Positions 37,998 to 47,577 of a stretch of 64,000 nucleotides of DNA are shown piece by piece (the first letter of the stretch is position 1; each line of letters begins with the position of its first letter). The notes below the pieces were generated by a model. The model was not told the origin of the DNA. It searched no databases and saw only the letters and a list, made by a program, of their open reading frames with translations. Both the position numbers and the translations under genes were made by a program. The DNA is from Bryobacterales bacterium (lineage in GTDB: Bacteria; Acidobacteriota; Terriglobia; Bryobacterales; Bryobacteraceae), in assembly GCA_026954325.1 (NCBI GenBank), contig JAIXKK010000076.1, forward strand, positions 1-64,000, given 5' to 3'.

Positions 37998-39250
37998 GAC
38001 TCAAGCCCAAAATTCCCCGCGCCGATTGATTTTTTTCCTTCTTCGCCAGGCGCGTCATTCCCGTACTCGAGTAATCGGCGTTCACCGCTTAAGCGCTGGA
38101 TGGGCGCGATGTCCTGGGTCATCTCAAGCGCGCCAAGATAAGCGCCTGCTTCATCACGCACGGCGAGGAAGCGTGTGTGGACCATCCTGCCCATGAAGCG
38201 GATCCAGAACTCAGCCACGCTCCGCCGGCCCCGCCGGAAATCATCGAGGATGCGATTCACCACATCCTGGCTGTCCCGCGGATGGCACTGCTGAACCTTG
38301 CGGCCGAGAATCCCCTTGCTCCGCGTAAAGACCCGCCCGGGCCCCTCGGAAAAGAATGCCACCCGATCGTCGGGGCCGACGAAAGTAAGATCCACCGGAA
38401 GCGTACGAAATAAGCCCGCAAGTTGCGGGAGGCTCAAGTGGCCCGTCGGAAGTTGTACTCCTTCGTTTGGCGCGAGCGCAACAGCGCCGCCCGGCGGGTG
38501 ACCTTCGCGCGGTTCCTCCAGACGGCAGCCATGGCGCGGCGGCGCTTCCCGGATCTCCGCCCACTCGTCCTCGGTAAAGGTATCGAGACAGGCGGGGAAC
38601 AAGATACTCTCCTCCTTGCAGATCATCTCCTCCATGGCTTTCACCGCTGCTTCCCCGGCGGCCGCAAGCAATCGCGCCTCCTCAACGTCCGCGTGCGCAA
38701 GAGCCTCAGTCAGGTTCTTCAACAGCCCGCGAACTTCATCGTCCCTGCCGCGCATTACCTCGGCGGGTCCGGAAAAGCCGTGCCGTTCGAGAAAAGGAAA
38801 GAGCAGACGCTCCTTGCGCTCGTAGTGCTTCTCCACATCCATGAGTTCGTGAAGCGCCTGCCGCCAGGCGAGAATTGCGGCCTCGCCGCCACCGGCGAGA
38901 ACGGAGTCCATGTGCGTCCGGAACCGCAGCACCCGGTCCCGGAGCGCGGCGTTCCCGAGGCGGAACAAGCCGATGGGATGCCCAGGGACGAGCGCCTGGG
39001 ACGCGTGCGGCGCCAACGCGCCGCGCCTCACCCGCGAATGCAGATCGCACATCGCCTGTATTTCGGCCACCGGCATTCCGCCGGCGAGCAGTTCCTGTTC
39101 CATGGAGAGGATTTCGGAGGAACCGGCGCGCCCGGCAAGGTCCCTCACCTTGGCCTTGACCGCTTCGGCCGGCATGCCCCGGTGGAGTTCCGCGATGACA
39201 GACTTCAGCCTTCGCACACGATCCGCCTGGTTATCGATGGTCTCGCTCAC
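37994..39250 (-). CDS. DUF438-hemerythrin-PAS protein
   Basis: The start is GTG (GTGAGCGAGACC) after AAGGAAAGGG; length 418. Residues about 1-80 are DUF438 (LKSVIAELHRGMPAEAVKAK). Residues about 85-230 are a hemerythrin-like helical bundle with candidate iron ligands in HMDSVL, HELMDVEKHYERKERLLFPF and KEESILFPACLDTF. Residues about 275-390 are a PAS domain (LPVDLTFVGPDDRVAFFSEG). Such proteins are thought to sense oxygen or NO, or to protect iron-sulfur centres. It ends 45 bp before the rrf2 gene on the same strand, so a role in the nitrogen-oxide response is plausible but not shown. Confidence 0.82.
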   Translation of the reverse strand: MSETIDNQADRVRRLKSVIAELHRGMPAEAVKAKVRDLAGRAGSSEILSMEQELLAGGMPVAEIQAMCDLHSRVRRGALAPHASQALVPGHPIGLFRLGNAALRDRVLRFRTHMDSVLAGGGEAAILAWRQALHELMDVEKHYERKERLLFPFLERHGFSGPAEVMRGRDDEVRGLLKNLTEALAHADVEEARLLAAAGEAAVKAMEEMICKEESILFPACLDTFTEDEWAEIREAPPRHGCRLEEPREGHPPGGAVALAPNEGVQLPTGHLSLPQLAGLFRTLPVDLTFVGPDDRVAFFSEGPGRVFTRSKGILGRKVQQCHPRDSQDVVNRILDDFRRGRRSVAEFWIRFMGRMVHTRFLAVRDEAGAYLGALEMTQDIAPIQRLSGERRLLEYGNDAPGEEGKKSIGAGNFGLES

Positions 39251-39721
39251 GAGTTTCCCTTTCCTTCCAACGATAGACCGGAGAAATCCCGGTTAATAGG
39301 ACTTTCGTCACATGCCGAACCCCGGTCAGCGCCGCTCCGTTGACTTGAAAGGTCACGGCCTGCTCCAACGCGACGGCCGCCGCTACCGTTACGTGCTCAC
39401 AACCAAGGGTGTCCCGGTGGCGTTGTTGTTTCTGTTCTTGCCCAAACGCCTGTGTGGCCCGTTGGCCTACAGCCGGTTCCATCACAAGCCGGACTCCACT
39501 CATCGGCCAAACAGCAAGCTGGAGTCTGCCTGCCATGACGCCGACAAGGCCGAAGGTGATTCGCATCCTCGCAGCGGCTTGATGTTACCTGGTTCAATGT
39601 TGAAGTATTCTTGTTTACAATTTTCGATCTAAGAATCTAGAGATGCGCCGGCGCGTCCGTCCGGGGCGGACCATTCCGGCCCATGCGGTGTCCCAGAAGA
39701 CCCGTGGAGAGCCCGCGAGGA
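39251..39721. other. Gene-poor gap with a coding remnant
   Basis: Apart from the degenerate frame listed separately (39312-39632), nothing is seen between the DUF438 gene and the end of the opposite hydrolase gene. No repeats or terminal inverted repeats were recognised. Confidence 0.5.
39312..39632 (+). pseudogene. Remnant of a winged-helix-ended mobile-type protein
   Basis: The frame encodes SVDLKGHGLLQRDGRRYRYV followed by LTTKGVPVALLFLFLPKRLC and then a His/Pro-rich tail. The pattern 'L..GLL.RDGRRYRY.LT.KGV.VALLFLF..KRLCGPLA' is the C-terminal wing found at the end of a larger family of hypothetical, transposase-like proteins in environmental bacteria. Only this C-terminal part is present, the start has no ribosome-binding site, and the rest (from about residue 75) is not conserved. 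I read it as a decayed fragment. Confidence 0.4.
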
Positions 39722-41893
39722 CTATCGCAAGTCCGGAAAGGCGTCAGCGACCTCCTCATCTTCGCGGCGCAGGCCCACGTGGAAGAGATCCGGCTTTCCA
39801 ACGGCGGCGTATGCGGAGCCGGCGTATTCATACTCGGCGCGGGCTTCGCGGAGGAAGACCGGCATACCCATGGACGATCTCAGATTGGTGAGCCAAAGCG
39901 GGCGGGGAGCGATGGCGGCGGCGAGATCGGGCAGGTCGTATTGCCCGAGAACGCCTGGAATCACCTCATCGAAGACTCGCCGATGGATGGGCGCGCGCGC
40001 GATGGCGGCATAGGAGAGCAGACCGCCGTCGACACCCACGGCGGAGATGCGAGGATCGAGCACGGCGGCCTGCAACAGATCCGCGCCGAGGTAACCCCTG
40101 GCATAGGCAGTGCACTTGCCGTCGAACAGGAGATGCTTTTCCTCCAACAAATCCAACCCGCGCCGGATGTCGTCGATTCGCAGGCCGGCCATGGTCTTGC
40201 CGGCCATAAGCGCGAGCCATGTGACTTTGCCCTGCCCGAACCAGGTTTGCGAATAGCCATCCCAATGAGACGCAGCCTCGCCGGCGCCGGAAGGGTCGAG
40301 GGCCAGCACGGTGTATCCGAGGCGCGCGAGTTGCTCCACATCGCCGTCTTTCGCAGCCGCGGCGGACTTGCCGCGCTCGTCGAGGTAGAGGATGGTTTTC
40401 TTCCGCGGCCGCGCGGAGACGGGTTCGGCAAGGAGCGCCGGAATGATGCGGCCCGGGCCGGTTTCGTAGGTGAGGCTGGTGAGGCGGTAGCCGCCGCGGT
40501 CTGTTTGCCGAAGCGTCTTGCCGTCCAGCGGGTTCGTGGAAGGCTCATAGCGCGTAAGCCGGGAGATTTGGGCTTGCAGGCGGGTTCGCAAGTCATCGAC
40601 GTCTTTCGCGGAGTTGAGGCGAGGCCGGGGCGGCGTTCGTTGGGAGAACCTGCGCACGTTGAGCGTGCCCGGCGTGTCGCCGCCAAGAGAGGTGGCCAGT
40701 TGTCCCGTGGGAGTACAGAGCAGGTCCTCTTCCTGCTCGGTTTGGAAGGAAGGTTCCGGAGAGCGCGCGGGGGCGTCCTTCAACCACTGGCTCATCCACT
40801 TCTCGATGGCTTCGCGCTGTGAGGGAGGGACGCCGTGGCCGCCGGCCGCGACAAAGGTGGAGATTCTGCCGGCCGCGCCCAGCATTTCATAGAAACGTTT
40901 GCTTTCGGTGAAGGCCTTGCGCGATCCGGCGATGGGGAAGAAGTCCTCGGTAGTGGAGGCGATCAGATACGGCTTGGGAGCGAAGGCTTCCACAAGGTCG
41001 GCGTGATTCAGTCCGTTCTTGAGCTGATCGGGAAACTGCTGCTCGGCATCCTGGGGACCGGTACCGAGGAGTTGATCCTCCCAATCGGTGATGTAGCAGG
41101 CCGGGGCGGCGGCGGCGACGCGTGGATCGAGCGCAGCGACGTAAGCGGTGAGCGTGCCTCCGCCCGAGCATCCGGCGACGCCGATCCGTTTCCCGTTCAC
41201 GTACGCCAGCGACTGGAGCAGATCGATTCCCCGCATGGCGTCCCAGACCATGTAGCGGGCTATGCTCTCGCCACCGAGCAGGCTCTGGATGCCCACCATT
41301 TCATGTTCAACAGTAGTGCCTCCGACTTTCGATCCGCCCAGATCGCGGTCATAGAATATCCCGCGCTCTCCCTGGCCGGTGGGGTCATAGGCGAGGACGA
41401 CGAAGCCGTTTTTCACGAGGCCGAGGCTGATGTTCTGGTAAAAGGCTCGAGCCTTGGCGGAGAGACTGTGGCCGGTGGGATGGAGAATGGCTGGATAAGG
41501 AGGCTTCCCTGATTCCGGGATGTAGAGATTCGCGGTGACGTAAAAATCGGGCAGGCTTTCGTAGATGATCTTTTCGACACGATAGCCGTCGCGCGGAAGA
41601 GTGCCGGTCTTGCGAAGGTTGAGAGGGCCGCGCGCGGTGGGGAGCCCGCCCATCATGGCCAGCAACCGGCGCCGCACCTCGGCCTGCCGCTGCTCAAACC
41701 GCGCGGGTGTGCGGATGGCGGCAATCCGCTGCCTGCGCGCGGCGAGTTGGTCCATGGCGATCCGCGTCAGGTAGGCGCGGAGCATGTCGGGCGCGGGTTC
41801 GCCGCTCGATTGCGCCTGCGAATGCGCGGGCGGCATCAGGGCGAGGGAGGCGAGCCCGGCGAGCAGCCGCGCCCGGTTGCGTGATCTTTGCAT
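39722..41893 (-). CDS. Secreted acetyl-xylan-esterase-like hydrolase with an inactive second domain
   Basis: From the ATG at 41893 (MQRSRNRARLLAGLASLALM) the protein has 723 residues and a signal peptide. Residues about 40-370 are an alpha/beta-hydrolase like acetyl-xylan esterases: the nucleophile elbow is GVAGCSGGGTLTAY, the acid STTEDFF and the histidine AAGGHGVPP. Residues about 440-720 repeat the fold (TILYLDERGKSAAA...YTVLALDPSGAGEA) but the elbow reads YARGYLGADL with no serine, so this half is probably not catalytic. It would release ester groups from polysaccharide or xenobiotic esters outside the cell. An earlier GTG at 41902 is possible. Confidence 0.82.
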   Translation of the reverse strand: MQRSRNRARLLAGLASLALMPPAHSQAQSSGEPAPDMLRAYLTRIAMDQLAARRQRIAAIRTPARFEQRQAEVRRRLLAMMGGLPTARGPLNLRKTGTLPRDGYRVEKIIYESLPDFYVTANLYIPESGKPPYPAILHPTGHSLSAKARAFYQNISLGLVKNGFVVLAYDPTGQGERGIFYDRDLGGSKVGGTTVEHEMVGIQSLLGGESIARYMVWDAMRGIDLLQSLAYVNGKRIGVAGCSGGGTLTAYVAALDPRVAAAAPACYITDWEDQLLGTGPQDAEQQFPDQLKNGLNHADLVEAFAPKPYLIASTTEDFFPIAGSRKAFTESKRFYEMLGAAGRISTFVAAGGHGVPPSQREAIEKWMSQWLKDAPARSPEPSFQTEQEEDLLCTPTGQLATSLGGDTPGTLNVRRFSQRTPPRPRLNSAKDVDDLRTRLQAQISRLTRYEPSTNPLDGKTLRQTDRGGYRLTSLTYETGPGRIIPALLAEPVSARPRKKTILYLDERGKSAAAAKDGDVEQLARLGYTVLALDPSGAGEAASHWDGYSQTWFGQGKVTWLALMAGKTMAGLRIDDIRRGLDLLEEKHLLFDGKCTAYARGYLGADLLQAAVLDPRISAVGVDGGLLSYAAIARAPIHRRVFDEVIPGVLGQYDLPDLAAAIAPRPLWLTNLRSSMGMPVFLREARAEYEYAGSAYAAVGKPDLFHVGLRREDEEVADAFPDLR

Positions 41894-42063
41894 GCAGCCC
41901 ACGATATCTCAAAAACGGACTTTGATAAATACTCTTCGGACGTTGTAGGGGTGGGAAGAATCGGCCCGGTGGAAGAGAAGAGATTTGCCCCGGCCGAAGC
42001 CGGGAATTCCGCACCGGGATGTACACGAAACGGCCGGCATAGTATTCTGAATGCCACTCATCC

Positions 42064-44052
42064 ATGAAAATTTTCGCCGTGGCCGGGGCGGCGGCCGGCG
42101 TTCTTCCTGCGTTGGCGTGGCTGATTCCGCTCTGGCTCACCGCAATTCGTCTTGCCCGGTTCTGTGGCTTCGAGCCCGGAGGATTCCGCTTCGCCGCCGG
42201 CGCGCTCAGCCTCAGCTTTGTCCTCGGATCGCTCTGCGCGTCAGCCCTCACGATGCTGCGTCTGAATTCCATGGCCGGCTATCTGATCCTTGGGATGATC
42301 TTCGCCTGGATTGGCCGTGGGGAGCGCCTGGGGCACTGCCTGAGCGCCACAGTTCGAATCGGTTCCGGATCTTCCCTCTATGTGCTCGGGCTATTGGCGG
42401 TGTTCCTCCCGCTGATCACCCAGGCGATGCATCCCGTGCTTGAAACCGATTCCGCGGCCCACTTGAGTTGGGTGCTGGGATGGAGTGAGAATCGCATACC
42501 ACCCTACGAATTTGCGAACCAGTATTGCGCCTTCTGGGAGCTGCTCTACGTTCCCATCCTCGTGCTGACGCGCGGTGATGGATGGTTCTGGCTGGTTACG
42601 ATTCAAGCCCTGGCGCTGACAGGCCTGCTGGTCGCGGAACTCAGCCAGATCCTGAATCTGCCGGCTTACCTCGCGCTACCGCATCTTCTGTTCCCACACT
42701 ACTGGAATGGGCCTTCCGGGCTTCCCACATTGAAGAACGACATGATTTACGCCGCTGGGTTTCTTTGGGGAGCGGTCTTGCTGGCGGAGATAGTGGAAAG
42801 AAGAAAGTCGAGGCAGGCGGCGGCGATCGCAATTTTCGCCACCACCTTCCTGCTCTGCAAATACAGCGGCACGGCGCTGGCGGTATTCTTGTGTGTTCCC
42901 GTGGCGTGGCGCTGGCGGCGCATCGCGGAGAGACCAATTCGAGACGGGCTGGCGTGGGCGGTTGTGGCGACGGCGGCATCGGGAATCTTCTACATCAAGA
43001 ATATTGTCCTCTTTCACAATCCGGTATTTCCGTTCCAAATCCGGCTGTTCGGGTTGGAACTGCCAGGGGCGCCCATGCCCGGCACTTCCCTCATGGCGCA
43101 TTTTGGGGACAAAGAGCTATGGGCTCAATTGATCCCGCCGGGCTCGCTTCGCGTGGGTGGCGCCCTGATGCCGTTCCTGATTGGCGGATCGGTAGTTCTT
43201 TGTTGTTCACTGATGGCTGACGGAGCAGGCGCATTGCGCCGGGGTCTTCAATTTTCCCCACGACTGGCATGGGCGCCGTTTCTGCTCACCGGATGGCTGA
43301 TTTACGTCAACTCGATTTACAGCGCCGGGGCGAAGGCCGGCCGGCTCGATTATGTGTATGGCTACTTTAACAGCCTCCGCTATGTGGAAGGCCAACTCGC
43401 GGTCTCGGAGATTCTCATCGCCGGCTGGCTGGCCAACCGTTTTGGTAGCTCAGCGGTAGTCGCGTTTGCCTCACTGGTGGCCGGCAGCCGGCTGACCGCG
43501 CTCTGGAGTTTCACCGGCGGTATGACTCCGTATCCCGCTCTTGCGTGCCTCACCGCCGGACTGATCTGGGTGCTGTGCGCCGCCTCTGTCCGGTGGTTTC
43601 GCCGGGCTCTCTTCCCGCTGCTGGCCATATCCCTGCCGGCCGTCTCGCCCCCACTGATGGACCGAATGGCGCAAGTGATGTGGCCCGCTTGGCAGCCCGT
43701 GCTCTATCAGGTGCGCGAAGCATCGGGCTCCGTGTTTCTCCTACCCGATCCGTTGAAGACGCTTGAGACGAGTTCGACCAATCGAGTGATGGGCAAGCGG
43801 ATGGATCGCCCAGTCACGGTGGGAGGAATCGCCGATTTGGAAATAGCGCTTCGTCGAGATAAGACCCGGCCGCGGCAAATCGTCCACCTGATTGATCCGG
43901 GCTCCGGGCGGAATCCGTCGAGTTTGCAGCAAGTGCGGAGGCTGCTTCTTGGCAAGGGCTACACCGAAGCGGGGGCCGCTCCGTACGCGGTCCGGTGGAC
44001 GCTGAACGCCGGTGCACTGGATACGGAAGCACCTCGGACAACCGGGCGGTAG
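42064..44052 (+). CDS. Polytopic membrane protein, GT-C glycosyltransferase-like
   Basis: The 662-residue protein has about 11-13 hydrophobic helices and a large loop after the second or third helix that contains HPVLETDSAAHLSWVLGW. An acidic pair at this place, with periplasmic loops and a soluble C-terminal stretch (about 540-650), is the design of GT-C glycosyltransferases that use polyprenyl-phosphate sugars. The family is not certain and no exact motif (such as DD of GT39) is clear. It stands alone between two opposite-strand genes. Confidence 0.55.
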   Translation: MKIFAVAGAAAGVLPALAWLIPLWLTAIRLARFCGFEPGGFRFAAGALSLSFVLGSLCASALTMLRLNSMAGYLILGMIFAWIGRGERLGHCLSATVRIGSGSSLYVLGLLAVFLPLITQAMHPVLETDSAAHLSWVLGWSENRIPPYEFANQYCAFWELLYVPILVLTRGDGWFWLVTIQALALTGLLVAELSQILNLPAYLALPHLLFPHYWNGPSGLPTLKNDMIYAAGFLWGAVLLAEIVERRKSRQAAAIAIFATTFLLCKYSGTALAVFLCVPVAWRWRRIAERPIRDGLAWAVVATAASGIFYIKNIVLFHNPVFPFQIRLFGLELPGAPMPGTSLMAHFGDKELWAQLIPPGSLRVGGALMPFLIGGSVVLCCSLMADGAGALRRGLQFSPRLAWAPFLLTGWLIYVNSIYSAGAKAGRLDYVYGYFNSLRYVEGQLAVSEILIAGWLANRFGSSAVVAFASLVAGSRLTALWSFTGGMTPYPALACLTAGLIWVLCAASVRWFRRALFPLLAISLPAVSPPLMDRMAQVMWPAWQPVLYQVREASGSVFLLPDPLKTLETSSTNRVMGKRMDRPVTVGGIADLEIALRRDKTRPRQIVHLIDPGSGRNPSSLQQVRRLLLGKGYTEAGAAPYAVRWTLNAGALDTEAPRTTGR

Positions 44053-44215
44053 CCGGAAGGCGAGAGAACTCCGGCGGCTACTCCGGCCAGGCTCAATGAC
44101 GCGCATGGAGGACAACCTGAGCGGGTGTTCCGCGGGTTCCGCGGCGTTATGTAAACCGGACTCGTGCGGTCTGTGGCTCACCGGGCAGGAAACCATCCCG
44201 TGCAAGCCGCCGCGG

Positions 44216-45235
44216 TTACGCCGAGTGCCCTCCGAAGCGCCGCAACGTGTCCACCATGGCGCGGATGTTCTCCACGCGGCAATAGGCGGCAAGGCTGTTG
44301 CCGCTGCTCAGAATGTATCCGCCTTCGGGAGCAACGTCGCGAAGCAGTCCGGCGACTTCGGTTTCCACCTGCGCCGGTGTTCCGGCGGCGAGCATGTGCA
44401 CGTCGACGTTCCCGACGAGGCAGAGGCGCTTGCCGTAGCGGCGCTTCAAGGCGCGAATGTCCATGGCCGTGGGCTCGATCGGATGTAGCCCGGCGATGCC
44501 CAGGCCGACCAGGTCGTCGAGCACCGCGGACAGGTTGCCGTCGCTATGAAAGATCCATGGAATGGTGATGCAGTCCGCGACTTTGCGCAGATGGGGAAGA
44601 ATCCGCTCGCGGAACATCTTCGGAGAGAGCATGAGGCCGTTCTTGAAGGCTATGTCGTCCGCGGTCCATACGAAGTCGAACCCCATGGCGCATACGCGCT
44701 TCATCACCTCGGCGCTCCACGCCGTATACCGGTGAAGAATCTCGTCCACCAGTTCGGGCTCGTCGTAGAGGGCCAGGGAGAAGGACTCCTGTCCCATGGA
44801 AAGATAGGCCGGAGAGACGCCCAGGCGGCAACTGGCGCAGCGGGCGAAGTCTTCTCCGCCGGCGAGGAAGTCGCGGGCAGACGCATAGAAAGAGTCGCCG
44901 GCGGGGTCGGGCAACCGCAGGCGGCCGAGATCCGCGCGGCTCTTGATATAGCCGTCGCCGTAGAAGAGCAGGTTCCCCTCCCCGACGTGCCTTTCGGCGG
45001 CAATGGGCGGGCGGAGACCGTGGTTGATATTGTCCCGCCCGAGCGCCCGTGAGAGGGCTTTCTCCAAGTCCACGGGGTTGTCCGCATACTCTCCGGATTC
45101 GTACGGCCGATCCTGAGAAGCGGGGTCACCGAGCAGTTGGCGGACTATGGGTTCATCAACTCCAAGCTCGCAGTAGGGAACACGGTCCGGCGTGCCGCCG
45201 CTCAGGGCACAGAGCACTCGCTCACGGTTGGTCAT
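44216..45235 (-). CDS. Uroporphyrinogen-decarboxylase-family (URO-D/MtaA-like) protein
   Basis: The 339-residue protein starts at ATG after GGAAGGATAC. It has the opening TNRERVLCALSGGTPDRVPY typical of URO-D domain proteins outside heme synthesis, and the fold continues with DDIAFKNGLMLSPKMFRERI and IPWIFHSDGNLSAVLDDLVG. Members include corrinoid methyltransferases (MtaA, CmuA) and uncharacterised enzymes near carbohydrate genes. It is too divergent to call hemE, whose N-terminal arginine region is absent. The substrate is unknown; neighbours are secreted hydrolases. Confidence 0.75.
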   Translation of the reverse strand: MTNRERVLCALSGGTPDRVPYCELGVDEPIVRQLLGDPASQDRPYESGEYADNPVDLEKALSRALGRDNINHGLRPPIAAERHVGEGNLLFYGDGYIKSRADLGRLRLPDPAGDSFYASARDFLAGGEDFARCASCRLGVSPAYLSMGQESFSLALYDEPELVDEILHRYTAWSAEVMKRVCAMGFDFVWTADDIAFKNGLMLSPKMFRERILPHLRKVADCITIPWIFHSDGNLSAVLDDLVGLGIAGLHPIEPTAMDIRALKRRYGKRLCLVGNVDVHMLAAGTPAQVETEVAGLLRDVAPEGGYILSSGNSLAAYCRVENIRAMVDTLRRFGGHSA

Positions 45236-45303
45236 GGTTGTATCCTTCCCAACTATACCGCGCGAAGAGGGTGTTCCATCTCCGGTGCTGGTAGCATGGC
45301 AAG

Positions 45304-47559
45304 ATGCCGGCGATGAAGATGAGGGCCTCGGCGATTTGCGTGCTCCTGCTGGCGGCGCACCCGCTGGCCGCGCAGGAAGTGGTTCCGGGAACCGCCAGGC
45401 TGGTTCGGAAGGGCGACCCGGCGTTGGAGATGGTGGAGGGAATCCACCGTTATCTTGACCGCGAGACAGCGCAAGCCGGAGAAAAGCGCGGTTCCTATTG
45501 GCATCGGGACTATTCCACAGCGGAGGCTTATGGCCGCTCGGTGGAGGCGAACCGCGCGCGCCTCAGGGAGATGATTGGCGCGGTGGATCCGCGGCCCGCC
45601 GTTGCTTCGCTCGAAGTCGAGGCCACCACCTCGACGCCGGCATTGGTTGCGGAAGGTACGGGATATCGCGTGTATGCGGTGCGCTGGCCGGCGCTCGAGG
45701 GAGTGGCGGCGGAGGGACTGCTGCTGGAGCCCGCGGGACCGCCCGTGGCGCGCGTGGTGGCGCTGCCGGATGCGGACTGGACGCCGGAGATGCTGGCGGG
45801 GCTTGCTCCGGGGGCGCCGCCCGAGGCGCAGTTCGCGCGCCGGTTGGCGGAAAACGGGTGCCTGGTGGTGATTCCCGTGCTGGTCAATCGAAACGATACG
45901 TGGTCGGGCATCCCGGGAATCCGGATGACGAATCAGCCGCACCGCGAGTTTCTCTACCGGATGTCGTTCGAAGCAGGCCGGCATATCATCGGCTACGAAG
46001 TGCAGAAGGTGCTGGCGCTGGTGGACTGGTTCGCGCGTGAGAATGCGAAACATCAGGCTCCGATTGCGGTGGCCGGGTATGGCGAAGGCGGGCTGGTGGC
46101 GTTCTACAGCGCCGCGCTTGACACAAGGATTGACGCCTCGCTAGTGAGCGGCTACTTTCAGCCTCGTGAGCGTCTATGGAAAGAGCCGGTCTATCGGGAC
46201 GTCTGGGGATTGACGCGAGAATTCGGCGACGCCGATATTGCTTCGCTGATTGCTCCGCGGCGGCTGGTGATTGAGGCTTCTCTTCATCCGGAGGTGAACG
46301 GGCCGCCCGCCGAGACGCAGGATCGAAAAGGGGCCACGCCCAACGGCCGCCTGGCGACGCCGCCGTTCGCGGAGGTGGAAGCGGAAGCCGGACGCGCACG
46401 GCGTCATTTCGCGGCGTTGGGACATGCGGATTCGCTGCGCGTGGTGCGGGCGGCGGCGCCTGGTTCGGATGCGGCGCTGCAGGCATTGCGCGGCAAGGGA
46501 GCGCTGCGCGCCGCGGGGCCGCGGCCGAGCGACCGGCGCGCGGGGTATGATCCCCAAGCCCGGATGAAGAGACAGTTCGACGCACTGGTGGCGTTCACAC
46601 AGCGGCTGGTGGAACGCTCCCCGGCGCAGCGCGCCGCGTTCCAGCCCACCCAGGCTACGCGCGAGCGCATCTGGAGCGAGATGATCGGGCGGCTACCGGA
46701 GCCTTCGCTGCCCGTGAATGCGCGAACCCGGCTTGTCTACGATGAACCGAAGTTCCGCGGCTACGAGGTGATGCTCGACGTGTGGCCGGATGTCTTCGCC
46801 TATGGCATCCTTCTGGTTCCCAAGGACGTGCAACCGGGCGAGCGGCGGCCCGTGGTGGTGTGCCAGCACGGATTGGAAGGCCGGGCGCGGGACGCGGCGG
46901 ACCCGAAAGCCGACAGCCACTATTACCACCGCTTCGCCGTGCAACTGGCCGAGCAAGGCTTCGTGACCTACGCGCCGCAGAACCCGTACATCGGCCAGGA
47001 CCGCTTCCGCCTGATCCAGCGCAAGGGACATCCGCTGAAGCTATCTCTGTTTTCGTTCATTCTCGGCCAGCATCAGCGGACACTCGAGTGGCTGGCCTCG
47101 CTTCCGTTCGTGGACGCAAGCCGCATCGGCTTTTATGGACTCTCCTACGGCGGCAAGACAGCCATGCGCGTGCCGCCGCTGCTGACCGGCTACGCGCTCT
47201 CCATCTGCTCGGCGGATTTCAACGAGTGGGTGTGGAAGACCACCAGCGTGACATCGCGCTACAGCTATATGCTGACGCAGGAATACGACATGCTCGAATG
47301 GAATCTGGCCAATACGGCGAACTACTCCGAACTGGCCAGCCTGATGGCGCCGAGGCCATTCATGGTGGAACGCGGGCACGACGACGGGGTCGCGCCGGAC
47401 GAGTGGGTAGCCTATGAATTCGCCAAGGTGCGGCGCTTTTACGACAAAGCCGGGTTGGGTGACAAAGCCGAGATCGAGTTTTTCAACGGGCCGCATACCA
47501 TCCACGGAGTGGGCACATTCGAGTTTCTGCGGAAGCACCTGGGTTGGACGCGCGAGTAA
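45304..47559 (+). CDS. Secreted tandem alpha/beta-hydrolase (dienelactone-hydrolase/acetyl-esterase-like), first half degenerate
   Basis: The 751-residue protein has a signal peptide (to about residue 24, LLLAAHPLAAQ). Two hydrolase halves are seen. In residues about 110-400 the elbow reads IAVAGYGEGGLVAF: the position of the nucleophile is glutamate, so this half is probably inactive. Residues about 480-750 carry a full set: RIGFYGLSYGGKTAM (serine), FMVERGHDDGV (aspartate), and FFNGPHTIHGVG (histidine). It would cleave esters, possibly acetylated or lactonised sugars. It starts 68 bp from the divergent URO-D gene. Confidence 0.8.
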   Translation: MPAMKMRASAICVLLLAAHPLAAQEVVPGTARLVRKGDPALEMVEGIHRYLDRETAQAGEKRGSYWHRDYSTAEAYGRSVEANRARLREMIGAVDPRPAVASLEVEATTSTPALVAEGTGYRVYAVRWPALEGVAAEGLLLEPAGPPVARVVALPDADWTPEMLAGLAPGAPPEAQFARRLAENGCLVVIPVLVNRNDTWSGIPGIRMTNQPHREFLYRMSFEAGRHIIGYEVQKVLALVDWFARENAKHQAPIAVAGYGEGGLVAFYSAALDTRIDASLVSGYFQPRERLWKEPVYRDVWGLTREFGDADIASLIAPRRLVIEASLHPEVNGPPAETQDRKGATPNGRLATPPFAEVEAEAGRARRHFAALGHADSLRVVRAAAPGSDAALQALRGKGALRAAGPRPSDRRAGYDPQARMKRQFDALVAFTQRLVERSPAQRAAFQPTQATRERIWSEMIGRLPEPSLPVNARTRLVYDEPKFRGYEVMLDVWPDVFAYGILLVPKDVQPGERRPVVVCQHGLEGRARDAADPKADSHYYHRFAVQLAEQGFVTYAPQNPYIGQDRFRLIQRKGHPLKLSLFSFILGQHQRTLEWLASLPFVDASRIGFYGLSYGGKTAMRVPPLLTGYALSICSADFNEWVWKTTSVTSRYSYMLTQEYDMLEWNLANTANYSELASLMAPRPFMVERGHDDGVAPDEWVAYEFAKVRRFYDKAGLGDKAEIEFFNGPHTIHGVGTFEFLRKHLGWTRE

Positions 47560-47577
47560 CCGTACGAGTGCCGAAGT

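Noticed and set aside
44216..45235. hemE (uroporphyrinogen decarboxylase proper)
   Set aside because: It has the fold but not the N-terminal substrate-binding arginine motif of HemE, and no heme genes are nearby.
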